Source of the DNA: Burkholderia sp.
Lineage (GTDB): Bacteria; Pseudomonadota; Gammaproteobacteria; Burkholderiales; Burkholderiaceae
DNA: 64,000 bases
NCBI GenBank assembly: GCA_031253835.1
Contig: JAIRVP010000021.1
Span: 49,792 to 113,791, forward strand
Reading direction: 5' to 3'
A model generated the notes under the pieces. The model was not told the DNA's origin. It made no database searches and saw only the letters and a list, made by a program, of their open reading frames with translations. Both the position numbers and the translations under genes were made by a program. How positions within the stretch are numbered: the first letter of the stretch is position 1; each line of letters begins with the position of its first letter. Of this stretch, positions 24,059-33,121 are shown one piece after another.

Positions 24059-25366
24059 ATGACATCCGCTTCCCCGGCGCTCGCCGCCGATCGCGAGACC
24101 GACACATCGGTCGAGCAACGCGCCGTGCGCAAGGCCGCGTGGCGCTTCATCCCGCTGCTCGCGCTCGCGTATTTCTTCAACTACCTGGATCGCACGAGCG
24201 TCGGGTTCGCGGCGCTCACGATGAACCGCGATCTCGGGCTGACCGCGACGCAGTTCGGCTGGGGCGCGGGGATCATGTTCGCGGGCTACTGCGTGTTCGA
24301 GGTGCCGAGCAATCTTGCGCTGTACCGCTTCGGCGCGCGCCGCTGGCTCGCCCGCATCATGATCACGTGGGGGCTGATGGCGGCCGCGACCGCGCTCGCG
24401 ACGGGGCCGACGAGTTTCTACGCGATCCGGCTGCTGCTCGGCATCGGCGAAGCCGGGTTCTTTCCGGGCGTGATCTTCTTCCTCGCGGTGTGGTTTCCGG
24501 CGAGCTACCGCACGCGCGTGCTGGCGTGGTTCACCGTGTCGACGCCGCTGTCGTCGCTGATCGGCGGCCCGCTGTCGACCTGGCTGCTGCAGCTCGACGG
24601 CGCGTTCGGGCTGGCAGGCTGGAAGTGGATGTTCATCGTCGAAGGGCTGCCCGCGTGCGCGCTCGGTTTCCTCGTACTGAAGCTGCTGTCCGATTCGCCC
24701 GCGAATGCCGCGTGGCTGTCGGACGACGAGCGTGCCGCGCTGCAGCGCGCGTTCGAGCGCGACGGCGCGGCGGCCGGCCGCAAGAAGCAATTCGGCGTCG
24801 CGCTGTGCGACGTGCGCGTGTACGTGCTGGCGCTGATCTCGTTCGGCTTCACGATGGGCTCCTACGGGATCGGCATCTGGCTGCCGCAGATGCTGAAGGC
24901 GCACGGCATGTCGACGATGCAGACGGGCTGGCTGTCCGCGGTGCCGTACTTCTTCGCGACGGTCGCGCTGCTGGGCTGGGCGAAGCGGGTGGACCGCCGC
25001 GGCGGCCCCGTCGCGAACCTGGCCGTCGGGCTGTTCATCGGCGCGGTGGCGCTCGGCGTGTCGACGCATTTCCTGACGCTCGGGCCGGCGCTCGTCGGCA
25101 TCACGCTCGCGCTGATCGGCACGATTGCCGGCCGCACGATCTTCTACACGCTGCCGTCGCGCTTCCTGTCCGGCCAGGCGGCGGCCGGCGGCCTGGCGCT
25201 GATCAACTCGATCGGCGCGCTCGGCGGCTTCGCGGGCCCCTATCTCGTCGGCTACCTGAAGGACAGCTTCGGCACCTTCACGGCCGGCATGCTCGGCCTC
25301 GCGATCGTGCTGGCGATCACGACGCTGCTCACGCTGTCGCTGGTCGCGTTCGACCGGAGCGAATGA
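24059..25366 (+). CDS. MFS transporter, anion:cation symporter (ACS) family
   Basis: 435 residues with twelve membrane segments. The start of helix 1, ALAYFFNYLDRTSVGFA, is the signature of the ACS family (tartrate, phthalate, galactarate importers), as is FEVPSNLALYRFGARRWLAR. GGAG precedes the ATG. These proteins bring organic anions into the cell with protons. It lies inside the IclR operon, 83 bp after the CoA-transferase and 1 bp before the hydrolase, so it probably imports the pathway substrate. Confidence 0.88.
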   Translation: MTSASPALAADRETDTSVEQRAVRKAAWRFIPLLALAYFFNYLDRTSVGFAALTMNRDLGLTATQFGWGAGIMFAGYCVFEVPSNLALYRFGARRWLARIMITWGLMAAATALATGPTSFYAIRLLLGIGEAGFFPGVIFFLAVWFPASYRTRVLAWFTVSTPLSSLIGGPLSTWLLQLDGAFGLAGWKWMFIVEGLPACALGFLVLKLLSDSPANAAWLSDDERAALQRAFERDGAAAGRKKQFGVALCDVRVYVLALISFGFTMGSYGIGIWLPQMLKAHGMSTMQTGWLSAVPYFFATVALLGWAKRVDRRGGPVANLAVGLFIGAVALGVSTHFLTLGPALVGITLALIGTIAGRTIFYTLPSRFLSGQAAAGGLALINSIGALGGFAGPYLVGYLKDSFGTFTAGMLGLAIVLAITTLLTLSLVAFDRSE

Positions 25367-25367
25367 C

Positions 25368-26489
25368 ATGGACACGATTTCGATCAAGCGACGCCGGCTG
25401 CTCGGCGCGGCCGCGGCCTCGCTCGCGCTGCCCGCGTTCGCCGACACGCCGGCCCGCGATGGAGCTTCCCGCATGACGACGCAAGGCAACTACCTCGCGG
25501 TCCGCCCCGACTGGCTCGCGTCGGCGCTCGAAGCCGCGCTCGAGCCCGACCTGCCGATCGTCGACGCGCATCATCATTTCTATGAACGGCCGGGCTGGAT
25601 CTACATGCTCGACGACTATCTGCAGGACGCGCGCTCGGGCCACCGCATCCAGGCGTCCGTCTACATGCAGGCGCAGACGCGCTATCGCGATTCGGGCCCG
25701 GCGGAACTGAAGCCGGTGGGCGAGACGGCCTATGTCGCCGGCGTGACCGAGCCGCTGCAGCACGGCCCCGTGGCCGTCGCGAAAGGCATCGTCGGTCACG
25801 CGGACCTGCGGCTCGGCGCACGCGTGCGCGACGTGCTGGAAGCGCATCTCGAAGCCGGGCGCGGACGGTTTCGCGGCGTCCGCCACCTGACCACGTGGGA
25901 TGCCGATCCGACGCTCGCCAATCCGCTGTCGGCGGTGCCGCGCGGGCTGCTGCTCGATCCCGCGTACCGGGCCGGCGTCGCGCAGCTCGCGCCGCTCGGG
26001 CTGTCGTACGACGCGTGGCTGTTCTTTCCGCAACTGCCCGAACTGTTCGAGCTCGCGAAGGCGAACCCCGACACGCGGATCATCGTCAATCACTGCGGCG
26101 GCATCGTGCGGATCGCCAGCTATGCGGACAAGCGGCCGGAGGTGTTCGAGCGCTGGTCGGCGTCGATGCGCGCGCTCGCACAACTGCCGAACGTGTACGT
26201 GAAGGTCGGCGGCCTCGGGATGCGCATCAACGGGTTCGATTTCGAGAAGGGCGCGAAGCCGCCGTCTTCCGTGCAGCTCGCCGACGCGTGGAAGCCGTGG
26301 ATGATGACCTGCATCGACGCGTTCGGCCCCGGCCGCTGCATGTTCGAGGGCAATTTCCCGGTCGACAAGGGCTCGTATTCGTTCGTGAACGGGTGGAACG
26401 CGTTCAAGCGGCTGACCGCGCAGGCCAGCCCGGACGAGCGCGACGCGCTGTTCCGCGGCACGGTCACGCGCGCGTACCGGCTCGGCTGA
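25368..26489 (+). CDS. Amidohydrolase-2 family TIM-barrel hydrolase
   Basis: 373 residues. Metal ligands begin with HHH in IVDAHHHFYERPG (H68/H70) and continue with NHCGGI and a terminal GNFPVDKGSYSF. The family includes lactonases such as LigI and decarboxylases. The N terminus SIKRRRLLGAAAASLALPAFA resembles a twin-arginine signal, suggesting periplasmic export. However, an internal Met (M36) begins a plausible cytoplasmic form. It is the last gene of the operon and may hydrolyse a lactone or ester to the acid used by the CoA-transferase. Confidence 0.8.
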   Translation: MDTISIKRRRLLGAAAASLALPAFADTPARDGASRMTTQGNYLAVRPDWLASALEAALEPDLPIVDAHHHFYERPGWIYMLDDYLQDARSGHRIQASVYMQAQTRYRDSGPAELKPVGETAYVAGVTEPLQHGPVAVAKGIVGHADLRLGARVRDVLEAHLEAGRGRFRGVRHLTTWDADPTLANPLSAVPRGLLLDPAYRAGVAQLAPLGLSYDAWLFFPQLPELFELAKANPDTRIIVNHCGGIVRIASYADKRPEVFERWSASMRALAQLPNVYVKVGGLGMRINGFDFEKGAKPPSSVQLADAWKPWMMTCIDAFGPGRCMFEGNFPVDKGSYSFVNGWNAFKRLTAQASPDERDALFRGTVTRAYRLG

Positions 26490-26504
26490 CGCGCGTGCGC
26501 GCGG

Positions 26505-26981
26505 TCACCCGGCTTCCACCAGCGCCGCGAGCCGCGCCAGCGCCATCTGCCAGCCCGTTTCGTTGTCGGCGGCCGGCACGCCGGGCGGTACGCCGTCGTG
26601 CACGGCGTCCACGCGCGTGCCGCCGGCTTCGTCGGACAGCGTGATCGTGATCGTCATGGCGCCGCGCAGCATCGGATCGTCGGTTTCGAACACGTCGATC
26701 TCGACGATCTGCTCGTCCGGCACGAGCGTGACGAAGCGGCCGTGATAGGTGTCGGTGCGCGCGCCGGACTTGCCGGTGCCGGCCGACGGCGCGTCGTAGC
26801 TCAGCGACACGCGCAGCGCGCCGCCTTCGCGCGCATCGTACGCATGCACGCGGCACGTCATGCCGTCGGGCACCTTCCACTGCTCGACCGCGTGCGGATC
26901 GAGCAGCGCGCGGTAGACGCGCCCGCGCGGTGCGTTCAGGTGCCGGCTGACCCGGGTCGAATGCGTGTGCGTGTGCAACAT
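26505..26981 (-). CDS. SRPBCC/AHSA1-domain protein
   Basis: 158 residues. The helix-grip fold opens with TRVSRHLNAPRGRVYRALLDP and contains DGMTCRVHAYDAREGGALRV, and ends with a long helix (NETGWQMALARLAALVEAG). Bet v1-like proteins bind hydrophobic ligands; AHSA1 members are often regulated by a linked ArsR protein. The ATG before LHTHTHSTRV is chosen. It is 135 bp downstream of a second SRPBCC gene and points the same way. Ligand unknown. Confidence 0.8.
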   Translation of the reverse strand: MLHTHTHSTRVSRHLNAPRGRVYRALLDPHAVEQWKVPDGMTCRVHAYDAREGGALRVSLSYDAPSAGTGKSGARTDTYHGRFVTLVPDEQIVEIDVFETDDPMLRGAMTITITLSDEAGGTRVDAVHDGVPPGVPAADNETGWQMALARLAALVEAG

Positions 26982-27116
26982 GTGGCCTCCCGCGGAATCT
27001 GCACGACGGTGCACGCCGGCGGCCGGCGTGTCGTCATGCTTCCTTCAGGAATCCTAGGCGCGCGCGCGACGGCATGCAATGGCCGCCCGCGCGGGCGCGT
27101 TCCGTCGTTCCGCCGT

Positions 27117-27602
27117 TCAGCGCAGGGCGGCCGCGAAGGCGTCGAGTTGCGTGATGCAGGTGTTCCAGCCCTCGAAAAAGCCGAGCGCTTCGTGGCGCTC
27201 GCGCGTCGCGGCATCGGGATGCATCACGCGCGCCTCGTAGCGGCTGCCCGCATCGTCGTCGGCCATCGTGATGATCGCCGTGAAGCCCATCCACGGCACC
27301 TGCGGCCGCCAGCCGCCGGTGAGCATCGACGTGAACGCGATGCGCGATTCCGGCACGATGTCGAGGAAACAGCCGGGATTGTCGCTCGTGCCGCCGTCGG
27401 GGCCGCGCATGAACGTGTGGAAAGCGCCGCCCGGCCGCAGGTCGAACGCGCGCACCTCGGTGGTCCACGGCTTCGGGCACCACCATTCCTTCAGCAATTC
27501 GGGGTCGGTCCACGCGCGCCACAGTGCGCGGCGCGGCGCGCGCAAGGTGCGCGTGATGACGAGATCGTGGGCTTCAACGGGTTCGACGTGGCTTGCTGAC
27601 AT
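27117..27602 (-). CDS. SRPBCC/AHSA1-domain protein paired with ArsR
   Basis: 161 residues. LVITRTLRAPRRALWRAWTDPELLKEWWCP is the textbook AHSA1 start; DLRPGGAFHTFMRGPDGG and LGFFEGWNTCITQLDAFA complete the fold. It overlaps the upstream ArsR-type regulator by 29 bp, a widespread two-gene arrangement whose ligand is rarely known. A role in sensing or sequestering a hydrophobic compound is inferred. Confidence 0.85.
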   Translation of the reverse strand: MSASHVEPVEAHDLVITRTLRAPRRALWRAWTDPELLKEWWCPKPWTTEVRAFDLRPGGAFHTFMRGPDGGTSDNPGCFLDIVPESRIAFTSMLTGGWRPQVPWMGFTAIITMADDDAGSRYEARVMHPDAATRERHEALGFFEGWNTCITQLDAFAAALR

Positions 27603-27939
27603 CGTGCTCCTCCTGATGATGGCGCTCGACGAATTCGACGAGACGGTCGGCGCGCGCTTCCCACAACGCGCGTTGTGCGGCGAGCCATGCCTCGGCTTCG
27701 GTCAGCCGGCTGCCGACCAGCGCGCAGGTGCGCGAGCGGCCGGTTTTCCGGGTCTGCACGAGGCCGCTGCGCTCGAGCACGGCGACATGCTTCATGAACG
27801 ACGGCAGCGCCATGTCGAACGGCGCGGCCAGCGCGGAAACGGTCCGCTCGCCCTGGCCGAGCGCGCTGACGATCGCGCAACGGGTCGGATCGGCGAGGGC
27901 GTGGAACACGTCGCTGATGCCGGATTGAAAGTTATCCAT
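27574..27939 (-). CDS. ArsR-family winged-helix regulator
   Basis: 121 residues, with FHALADPTRCAIVSALGQGE then MALPSFMKHVAVLERSGLV, the ArsR helix-turn-helix, and the wing TRKTGRSRTCALV. No Cys metal-binding motif (CVC) is present, so it is not an arsenic sensor. Overlap with the SRPBCC gene indicates joint control. It probably represses its own operon. Confidence 0.88.
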   Translation of the reverse strand: MDNFQSGISDVFHALADPTRCAIVSALGQGERTVSALAAPFDMALPSFMKHVAVLERSGLVQTRKTGRSRTCALVGSRLTEAEAWLAAQRALWEARADRLVEFVERHHQEEHDVSKPRRTR

Positions 27940-28142
27940 TTGGCTAAGTGTAGACGATGCCGGCGCCGATGCAGCGGAAATTTTCGTCGCGTACGATGAA
28001 GGGGCGGTAACGCGCGCCGACCGGGCGCGACGGTGCCGGACGCCTGCCGCCGTCGTGCACGCTTCGACGACCGGCCGGCGCGCTTTCTATCCCGGCCCAT
28101 GCCGCACCCGCGCATGCGGCCCGCCTGACTACCGGAGATGGC

Positions 28143-28673
28143 ATGACCGAATCTGTTACCGTCCGCCGCGTCGATGCGCGCGAAGCGATGGCCTGTGTCG
28201 ATGCGCTGGCCGACGTGCTGATCGATTGCGTGGAAGGCGGCGCATCCGTCAGCTTCATGTTGCCGATCGAGCGGCCGACCGCCGTCGCGTTCTGGACGCG
28301 CATGGCCGAGGGCGTCGCGAACGGCGAGCGCATCCTGCTCGTCGCCGAGGATGCAGCCGGCCGGATCGTCGGCACCGTGCAGGTCGTGACCGCGCAGCCC
28401 GAGAACCAGCCGCATCGCGCGGACATCGCGAAGATGCTCGTGTCGCGGCACGCACGCCGGCAGGGCGTCGCCGCGCGGCTGATGGCGGCGGCCGACGCGG
28501 CCGCGCGCGACGCCGGCAAGACCGTGCTCGTGCTCGACACCGTGACGGGCGGCGACGCCGAGCGGCTCTACGAGCGGGCCGGCTGGCAGCGCGTCGGCGT
28601 CGTGCCGAATTTCGCGCTGATGCCCGACGGCGCGCTCTGCGCGACGACGTACTTCCACAAGCAGCTCGCGTAA
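28143..28673 (+). CDS. GNAT-family N-acetyltransferase
   Basis: 176 residues. The acetyl-CoA motif A appears as MLVSRHARRQGVAARLMAAA (R/QxxGxG/A type, about residues 99-118), followed by VLDTVTGGDAERLYERAGWQRVG, the beta5-alpha4 region. The substrate is not evident; relatives acetylate small amines or antibiotics. It starts a run of three plus-strand genes with short gaps (15 bp to the next). Confidence 0.85.
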   Translation: MTESVTVRRVDAREAMACVDALADVLIDCVEGGASVSFMLPIERPTAVAFWTRMAEGVANGERILLVAEDAAGRIVGTVQVVTAQPENQPHRADIAKMLVSRHARRQGVAARLMAAADAAARDAGKTVLVLDTVTGGDAERLYERAGWQRVGVVPNFALMPDGALCATTYFHKQLA

Positions 28674-28688
28674 CGAACGGCCTTCGTC

Positions 28689-29474
28689 GTGCATCCCGTA
28701 TCTCCGGCGCTGCTGTGCCTCACGCTCGCGGCCGGTGTCGTGGCGCTGTTCGCGCCGGCGTTGCTCGCGGCCGCGTGGCGGCGCCGCACGCAGGTGCCGT
28801 GGCGTGTGTTTTGCTACGGCATGCTGACCTTCTTCGTGTTCCAGCCGGTGCTGCGCCTGTCGTGGCAGGTGCCGCTGTTCCACCGGCTCGGCACCGGTCC
28901 GCGCTGGCACCTGCCGATACTCGTGTTCGCGGCATTGACGGCCGGGCTCTTCGAGGAATGCGGGCGCTGGGTCGCGTTCCGGTATCTGCTGCCGAAGCGG
29001 CACGACGCGCAGACGGCCGTGATGCTCGGGCTCGGGCATGGCGGGCTGGAAGCGATGCTGCTGGTCGGCGTCGGGTTCGTCGCGCTCGGCACGGGCTACC
29101 TGCTCGCGCACGCGGGTGTCGTCGTGCCGGCCGGCATGCAGTCGCTGATCGGGTCGCAGTTCGCGGGCATGACACCCGTGTCGCCGTTGCTCGCGCTGTT
29201 CGAGCGCGTGAGCGCGATGGCCGCGCATGTCGGGCTGTCGCTGATCGTGCTGCAGGCGTTCGTCCGTGGCACGACACGCTGGCTCACGCATGCGATCGCG
29301 CTTCATTTCATGTTCGACCTTGCCGCCGTGCTGCTGACGCGATACTGGCATGTCGATACCGTGCTGGTCGAGGTGCTGCTGTGCGTGTGCAGCGTCGCGT
29401 TGTTGTGGCTGGGCGTGCGCTTGAGCCGCAGCGGAGCGGGCACCGGCGCGACGCGCACGGGGCATGTCGCGTGA
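28689..29474 (+). CDS. YhfC-family membrane protein (putative intramembrane protease)
   Basis: 261 residues from GTG, with six to seven hydrophobic segments. Conserved polar residues inside helices, TAGLFEECGRWVAFRYLLP and LGLGHGGLEAMLLVG, match the YhfC family, which is related to the CPBP/CAAX-type intramembrane proteases through EE and H motifs. It should sit in the inner membrane. It lies 15 bp after the acetyltransferase gene; co-transcription is likely. Substrate unknown. Confidence 0.78.
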   Translation: MHPVSPALLCLTLAAGVVALFAPALLAAAWRRRTQVPWRVFCYGMLTFFVFQPVLRLSWQVPLFHRLGTGPRWHLPILVFAALTAGLFEECGRWVAFRYLLPKRHDAQTAVMLGLGHGGLEAMLLVGVGFVALGTGYLLAHAGVVVPAGMQSLIGSQFAGMTPVSPLLALFERVSAMAAHVGLSLIVLQAFVRGTTRWLTHAIALHFMFDLAAVLLTRYWHVDTVLVEVLLCVCSVALLWLGVRLSRSGAGTGATRTGHVA

Positions 29475-29637
29475 CCCGTGTTGCCGGTTTCGGGCGTGCG
29501 CGGCACGTTCCCGGCCGCGCCGGGAGCCGCCCGGCGACCGGAACCGCCGCGGCAACACAAGCCCGGCCGGATGCGTCGCCGGTCCGATATATTCACGCCA
29601 GAAGACTTCAACGAAACGCCACGGAACCGCCGCCTCG

Positions 29638-30216
29638 ATGAAACGCTCCCACGTCGCTTTCGCCCTCACGGGCCTGCTTGTCGCGCTGCCGATTGCCGCG
29701 TATGCGCTCGTCAAGCCGCTGCGCATCGTCGCGCCCGCGCTGATCCCCGGCGTGTCGTGCCCGAGCGCCGACATCTGCACGGACGATGCCGCGAAGCTCG
29801 GCGACGCGCAGCAGCTCTATCGCGACGGCTATGCGCGCGCGGCGGCGGCCGTCGGCCCGTTCCACGACGCGCCGCGCGTCGTGTTCTGTTCGACGCGCGC
29901 GTGCGCCGACGCGTTCGGCCTCGGCCCGCGGGCGGCGCTGACGCTCGGCAATTTCGGGGTGGCCGTCGCGCCGCGCGGCTGGACGACCTACTTCATCGCG
30001 CACGAGCTGATCCATCATCGCCAGGCCGAAGTGCTCGGCAACCTGGCCGTCGCGACCAAGCCGCGCTGGCTGATCGAGGGGATGGCGTATTCGCTCAGCG
30101 ACGATCCGCGCCATCCGCTCGCGCAGCCGTTCGAAGCGTGGCGCACGCGTTTCGACACGTGGCATGCGGCGCTCGGCGGGCAGCCGCTGTGGGATGCCGC
30201 ACGGGCGGTCGAGTAG
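29638..30216 (+). CDS. Membrane-anchored gluzincin-like protein of unknown function
   Basis: 192 residues. An N-terminal hydrophobic segment (FALTGLLVALPIAAYALV) acts as signal or anchor. The rest should lie in the periplasm and contains four Cys in two pairs (SCPSADIC, FCSTRAC). AHELIHHRQ supplies H122/E123/H126, and 20 residues later WLIEGMAY supplies E147. HExxH plus a distant Glu in EGxA is the zinc site of gluzincin peptidases (MA clan). I do not recognise a named family; peptidase activity is a prediction from this spacing. Confidence 0.7.
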   Translation: MKRSHVAFALTGLLVALPIAAYALVKPLRIVAPALIPGVSCPSADICTDDAAKLGDAQQLYRDGYARAAAAVGPFHDAPRVVFCSTRACADAFGLGPRAALTLGNFGVAVAPRGWTTYFIAHELIHHRQAEVLGNLAVATKPRWLIEGMAYSLSDDPRHPLAQPFEAWRTRFDTWHAALGGQPLWDAARAVE

Positions 30217-30237
30217 CGCGGGAGGGGCGGCGCGGCG

Positions 30238-30822
30238 TTACGCAGGCGTGCCCGGGTCGGCGCGTCTGCCGGCCAGCGTCTGCCGCCCCGCGTCGAGGAT
30301 CTCGTCGGCCAGCGCGGGATCGGTGCCGGCGATCGCGCGCGATAGCACGAGCGCGCCGACCATCTGGCTGAAGACCGCGAGCGCGTCGCGACGCGTCTGC
30401 TCCGGCGTCGCGCCTTCGGTCGCCACCATCGGTTCCAGCCGGTCGAGATACGCGGCGAGGCCGTGCGCGTAGCATGCGCGCGCCGCGTCGGTCAGCCGCG
30501 GCGCATCGCCGGCGAAGCCGGACAGCGGGCATCCGGCCTCGACGTTGTCGCGATGCGCGGCCGACAGATACAACGCCACCTGCGCGTCGAGGCTGCCTGC
30601 GTTCGGCGAATCGGCGCGGTCGTGCATCGCCTTTTCCATCACTTCGGCGACGAGTGCGTCTTTCGACTTGAAGTGGTTGTAGAAGCCGCCTTGCGTGAAA
30701 CCGGCTTCCTTCATCAGTTCCGTCAACCCGACGGCATCGACGCCGCGCACGCGGAACAGCCGCTCGGCGGCCGCGACGATCGCGCTCCGGTTCTCGGCAG
30801 CCTGCTGTCTTGATACGCCCAT
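30238..30822 (-). CDS. TetR-family repressor
   Basis: 194 residues. The N-terminal HTH is ENRSAIVAAAERLFRVRG, then GLTELMKEAGFTQGGFYNHF, a TetR recognition helix. Its C-terminal half is of the TetR_C_16/AcrR-like type (CPLSGFAGDAPRL). GGAGAG lies 4 bp before the ATG. It diverges from a short-chain dehydrogenase, and an inverted repeat lies between them, so it probably represses that gene and itself. Confidence 0.9.
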   Translation of the reverse strand: MGVSRQQAAENRSAIVAAAERLFRVRGVDAVGLTELMKEAGFTQGGFYNHFKSKDALVAEVMEKAMHDRADSPNAGSLDAQVALYLSAAHRDNVEAGCPLSGFAGDAPRLTDAARACYAHGLAAYLDRLEPMVATEGATPEQTRRDALAVFSQMVGALVLSRAIAGTDPALADEILDAGRQTLAGRRADPGTPA

Positions 30823-30873
30823 CGATCTCTCCCTGATTTTTGCCGATCGCGTCGATTGGAAAACACAATTGCA

Positions 30874-30931
30874 ATCACCATTGACATGCCATCGCGGCGC
30901 GAACAGAATGCATCGCAAAGACAATGGTGAT
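30874..30931. promoter_or_regulatory. Paired inverted-repeat operator between tetR and SDR genes
   Basis: ATCACCATTG (30874-30883) and its exact reverse complement CAATGGTGAT (30922-30931) face each other across 38 bp. Each half is itself part of a CAAT...ATTG or CAATG...CATTG mini-palindrome. This fits two dimers of the adjacent TetR protein. The rest of the 339-bp gap has no gene. The region is AT-richer than its surroundings, as promoters here tend to be. Confidence 0.6.
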
Positions 30932-31161
30932 CGACATTGATATCGAGTGTAGCCGACCTGGCAGGCGATGCAAAGCCACGGCCGGCGCACGGATGGCAAC
31001 CGGTCACGTCTTTGGCGCCGCCGGGTGACGGCAGCGGACGGCTCGCTGTCTGCTGCCGGCGGCGCACCGGTTCGGCAAGCAATGACAACCTCGTTTTCCA
31101 CCGGATCTCATGCGCGCGGCGAGCCGGCGCGCAGGCGATTCATCATGCGAAAGGAACGATC

Positions 31162-31866
31162 ATGAAGATCGAAGGTGCAGTCGTTTTCGTGACGGGCGCA
31201 AACCGCGGGCTCGGGCTCGAATTTGCGAAGCAGGCGCTCGCCCGAGGGGCGCGCAAGGTCTACGCGGCGGCGCGCGATCCGGCCAGCGTGACGCTGCCGG
31301 GCGTCGTGCCCGTGAAGCTCGACGTGACCGATCCGGCGGCCGTCGCGGCGGCGGCCGACGCCGCGCGCGACGTCACGCTGCTGATCAACAACGCCGGCAT
31401 CGCGCGGCTCGGCAGCCTGACGGACGACGGCGCGCCCGACGCGTTGCGCGACCACTTCGAAACCAACGTATTCGGGATGCTGGCGATGTCGCGCGCGTTC
31501 GCGGGCACCCTCGCCGGCCACGGCGGCGGCGCGATCCTGAACATCCTGTCCGTCGCGAGCTGGGTGAACCGGCCGATCCTGTCGGGCTACGGCGTGTCGA
31601 AGTCGGCCGCATGGGCGCTGACCAACGGGCTGCGCCATTCGCTGCGCGAGCAGCACACGCAGGTTGTCGGGCTGCATGCGGGGTTCATCGACACCGACCT
31701 GACGGCCGGCCTCGACGTGCCGAAGGCCACGCCGGCCGACGTCGTGCGCCAGGCCTACGATGCGATCGAGGCGGGGGAGGAGGAAGTGTCGACCGACGAG
31801 TTCACGCGGCAGGTGAAGGCCACGCTGTCGTCGGGCGTCTATCTGGAAGAGCCGGCGCCGCGTTGA
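31162..31866 (+). CDS. Short-chain dehydrogenase/reductase
   Basis: 234 residues, classical SDR: TGANRGLG cofactor loop (11-18), NNAG, catalytic S130 in NILSVAS, Y143 and K147 in SGYGVSKSA. The residue after beta-2 is Ala-Arg (AAARDP), which favours NADP(H). It oxidises or reduces an unknown alcohol or carbonyl. AAGGAA lies 7 bp before the ATG. Probably induced when the divergent TetR repressor is released. Confidence 0.9.
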   Translation: MKIEGAVVFVTGANRGLGLEFAKQALARGARKVYAAARDPASVTLPGVVPVKLDVTDPAAVAAAADAARDVTLLINNAGIARLGSLTDDGAPDALRDHFETNVFGMLAMSRAFAGTLAGHGGGAILNILSVASWVNRPILSGYGVSKSAAWALTNGLRHSLREQHTQVVGLHAGFIDTDLTAGLDVPKATPADVVRQAYDAIEAGEEEVSTDEFTRQVKATLSSGVYLEEPAPR

Positions 31867-31885
31867 CGCGGCCGGCCATGCGAAT

Positions 31886-31909
31886 CCGCCGCCCGTGCAT
31901 GGGCGGCGG
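31886..31909. terminator. Hairpin between convergent SDR and fabV
   Basis: CCGCCGCCC-GTGCAT-GGGCGGCGG, a perfect 9-bp stem, in the 52-bp gap between converging genes. No long T-run, so termination strength is uncertain. Confidence 0.55.
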
Positions 31910-31918
31910 GGCGTTTCG

Positions 31919-33121
31919 TCAGACCGTCGTGTCGATGATGCCCGGGATCTTCACGTCCGGGTTCACGTCCGCGTCGTAGTCGACGCCGGCGATCTCGAAG
32001 CCGAACAGTCGCAGGAAGTCGGTCTTGTAGCCGGCGAAGTCGGTCATCTCGTACAGGTTCTCGTTCGTCACGTGGTCCCACATCGCGACGACCTTCGCCT
32101 GCACCTGCGGATCGAGTTCCTTGTAGTCGGCGCGCAGGCGGCCTTCTTCGTCGATGTGCGGCGTCGCGCCGTACAGGCTGTCCTTCAGGAGCCCGTACAC
32201 CTGCTCGATGCAGCCTTCGTGCGTGCCGGTTTCCTTCATCACCTTGAACAGCAGCGACAGGTACAGCGGCATCATCGGGATCGCCGAGCTGGCCTGCGTG
32301 ACGACGGCCTTCAGCACCGACACGCGGGCGTCGCCGCCGTGCGCGGCCAGCTTGTCGCGGATCGACAGCACCTTCTTGTCGAGATCCTTCTTCGCTTCGC
32401 CGATCGAGCCGTTCCAGTAAATGTCGTGCGTGATCTGCTCGCCGAGATACGTGAACGCGGTGGTCTTCGCGCCGTCGGCCAGCACGCCGGCTTCAGCCAG
32501 CGCGTCGATCCACATCTGCCAGTCCTCGCCGCCCATCACGGCCACGGTGCCGTCGATCTCTTCCTGCGTCGCCGGTTCGAGCGCGACGTCGCGGATCACT
32601 TCCTTGTCGGTGTCGAGGCCGCGGAACGTGACGGCCTTGCCGATCGGCTTGAGCGTCGAGCTGATGGTTTCGCCCGTCTTCGGATGCGTGCGGCGCGGTG
32701 CCGCGAGGCTGTAGACGACCAGGTCGACCTTGCCGAGATCCTGCTTGATGGTGTCGATCGTGACCTGCTTGACCTTGTCGGAGAATGCGTCGCCGTTGAT
32801 GCTGCGCGCATAGCGACCCTTTTCAGCGGCGAATTTCTCGAACGCGGCGCTGTTGTACCAGCCGGCCGTGCCGGGCTTCGTCTCGCTGCCGGCGCGCTCG
32901 AAGAACACGCCGAGCGTGTCCGCGCCCGAGCCGAATGCGGCCGAGATCCGGGCGGCGAGGCCGTAGCCGGTCGATGCGCCGATCACGAGCACCTTTTTCG
33001 GGCCATTGGCGATCGGGCCGTGCGAAGTCACGTAGTCGATCTGTTCCTTGACGTTGGCTTCGCAGCCGACCGGATGAGTCGTCACGCAGATGAAGCCACG
33101 CACGCGCGGTTTGATAATCAT
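31919..33121 (-). CDS. fabV: Enoyl-ACP reductase FabV (trans-2-enoyl-CoA reductase)
   Basis: 400 residues, the FabV length. The SDR-like cofactor motif is [16 protein letters not shown] (45-60). The catalytic pair Y235-x8-K244 in [13 protein letters not shown] has the FabV spacing, distinct from the x6 of FabI. Numbering agrees with the known Burkholderia enzyme. It performs the last reduction of type II fatty acid elongation with NADH. FabV is insensitive to triclosan. The gene is on its own, with its promoter in the 145-bp gap shared with the GbsR-type regulator. Confidence 0.95.
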   Translation of the reverse strand: MIIKPRVRGFICVTTHPVGCEANVKEQIDYVTSHGPIANGPKKVLVIGASTGYGLAARISAAFGSGADTLGVFFERAGSETKPGTAGWYNSAAFEKFAAEKGRYARSINGDAFSDKVKQVTIDTIKQDLGKVDLVVYSLAAPRRTHPKTGETISSTLKPIGKAVTFRGLDTDKEVIRDVALEPATQEEIDGTVAVMGGEDWQMWIDALAEAGVLADGAKTTAFTYLGEQITHDIYWNGSIGEAKKDLDKKVLSIRDKLAAHGGDARVSVLKAVVTQASSAIPMMPLYLSLLFKVMKETGTHEGCIEQVYGLLKDSLYGATPHIDEEGRLRADYKELDPQVQAKVVAMWDHVTNENLYEMTDFAGYKTDFLRLFGFEIAGVDYDADVNPDVKIPGIIDTTV

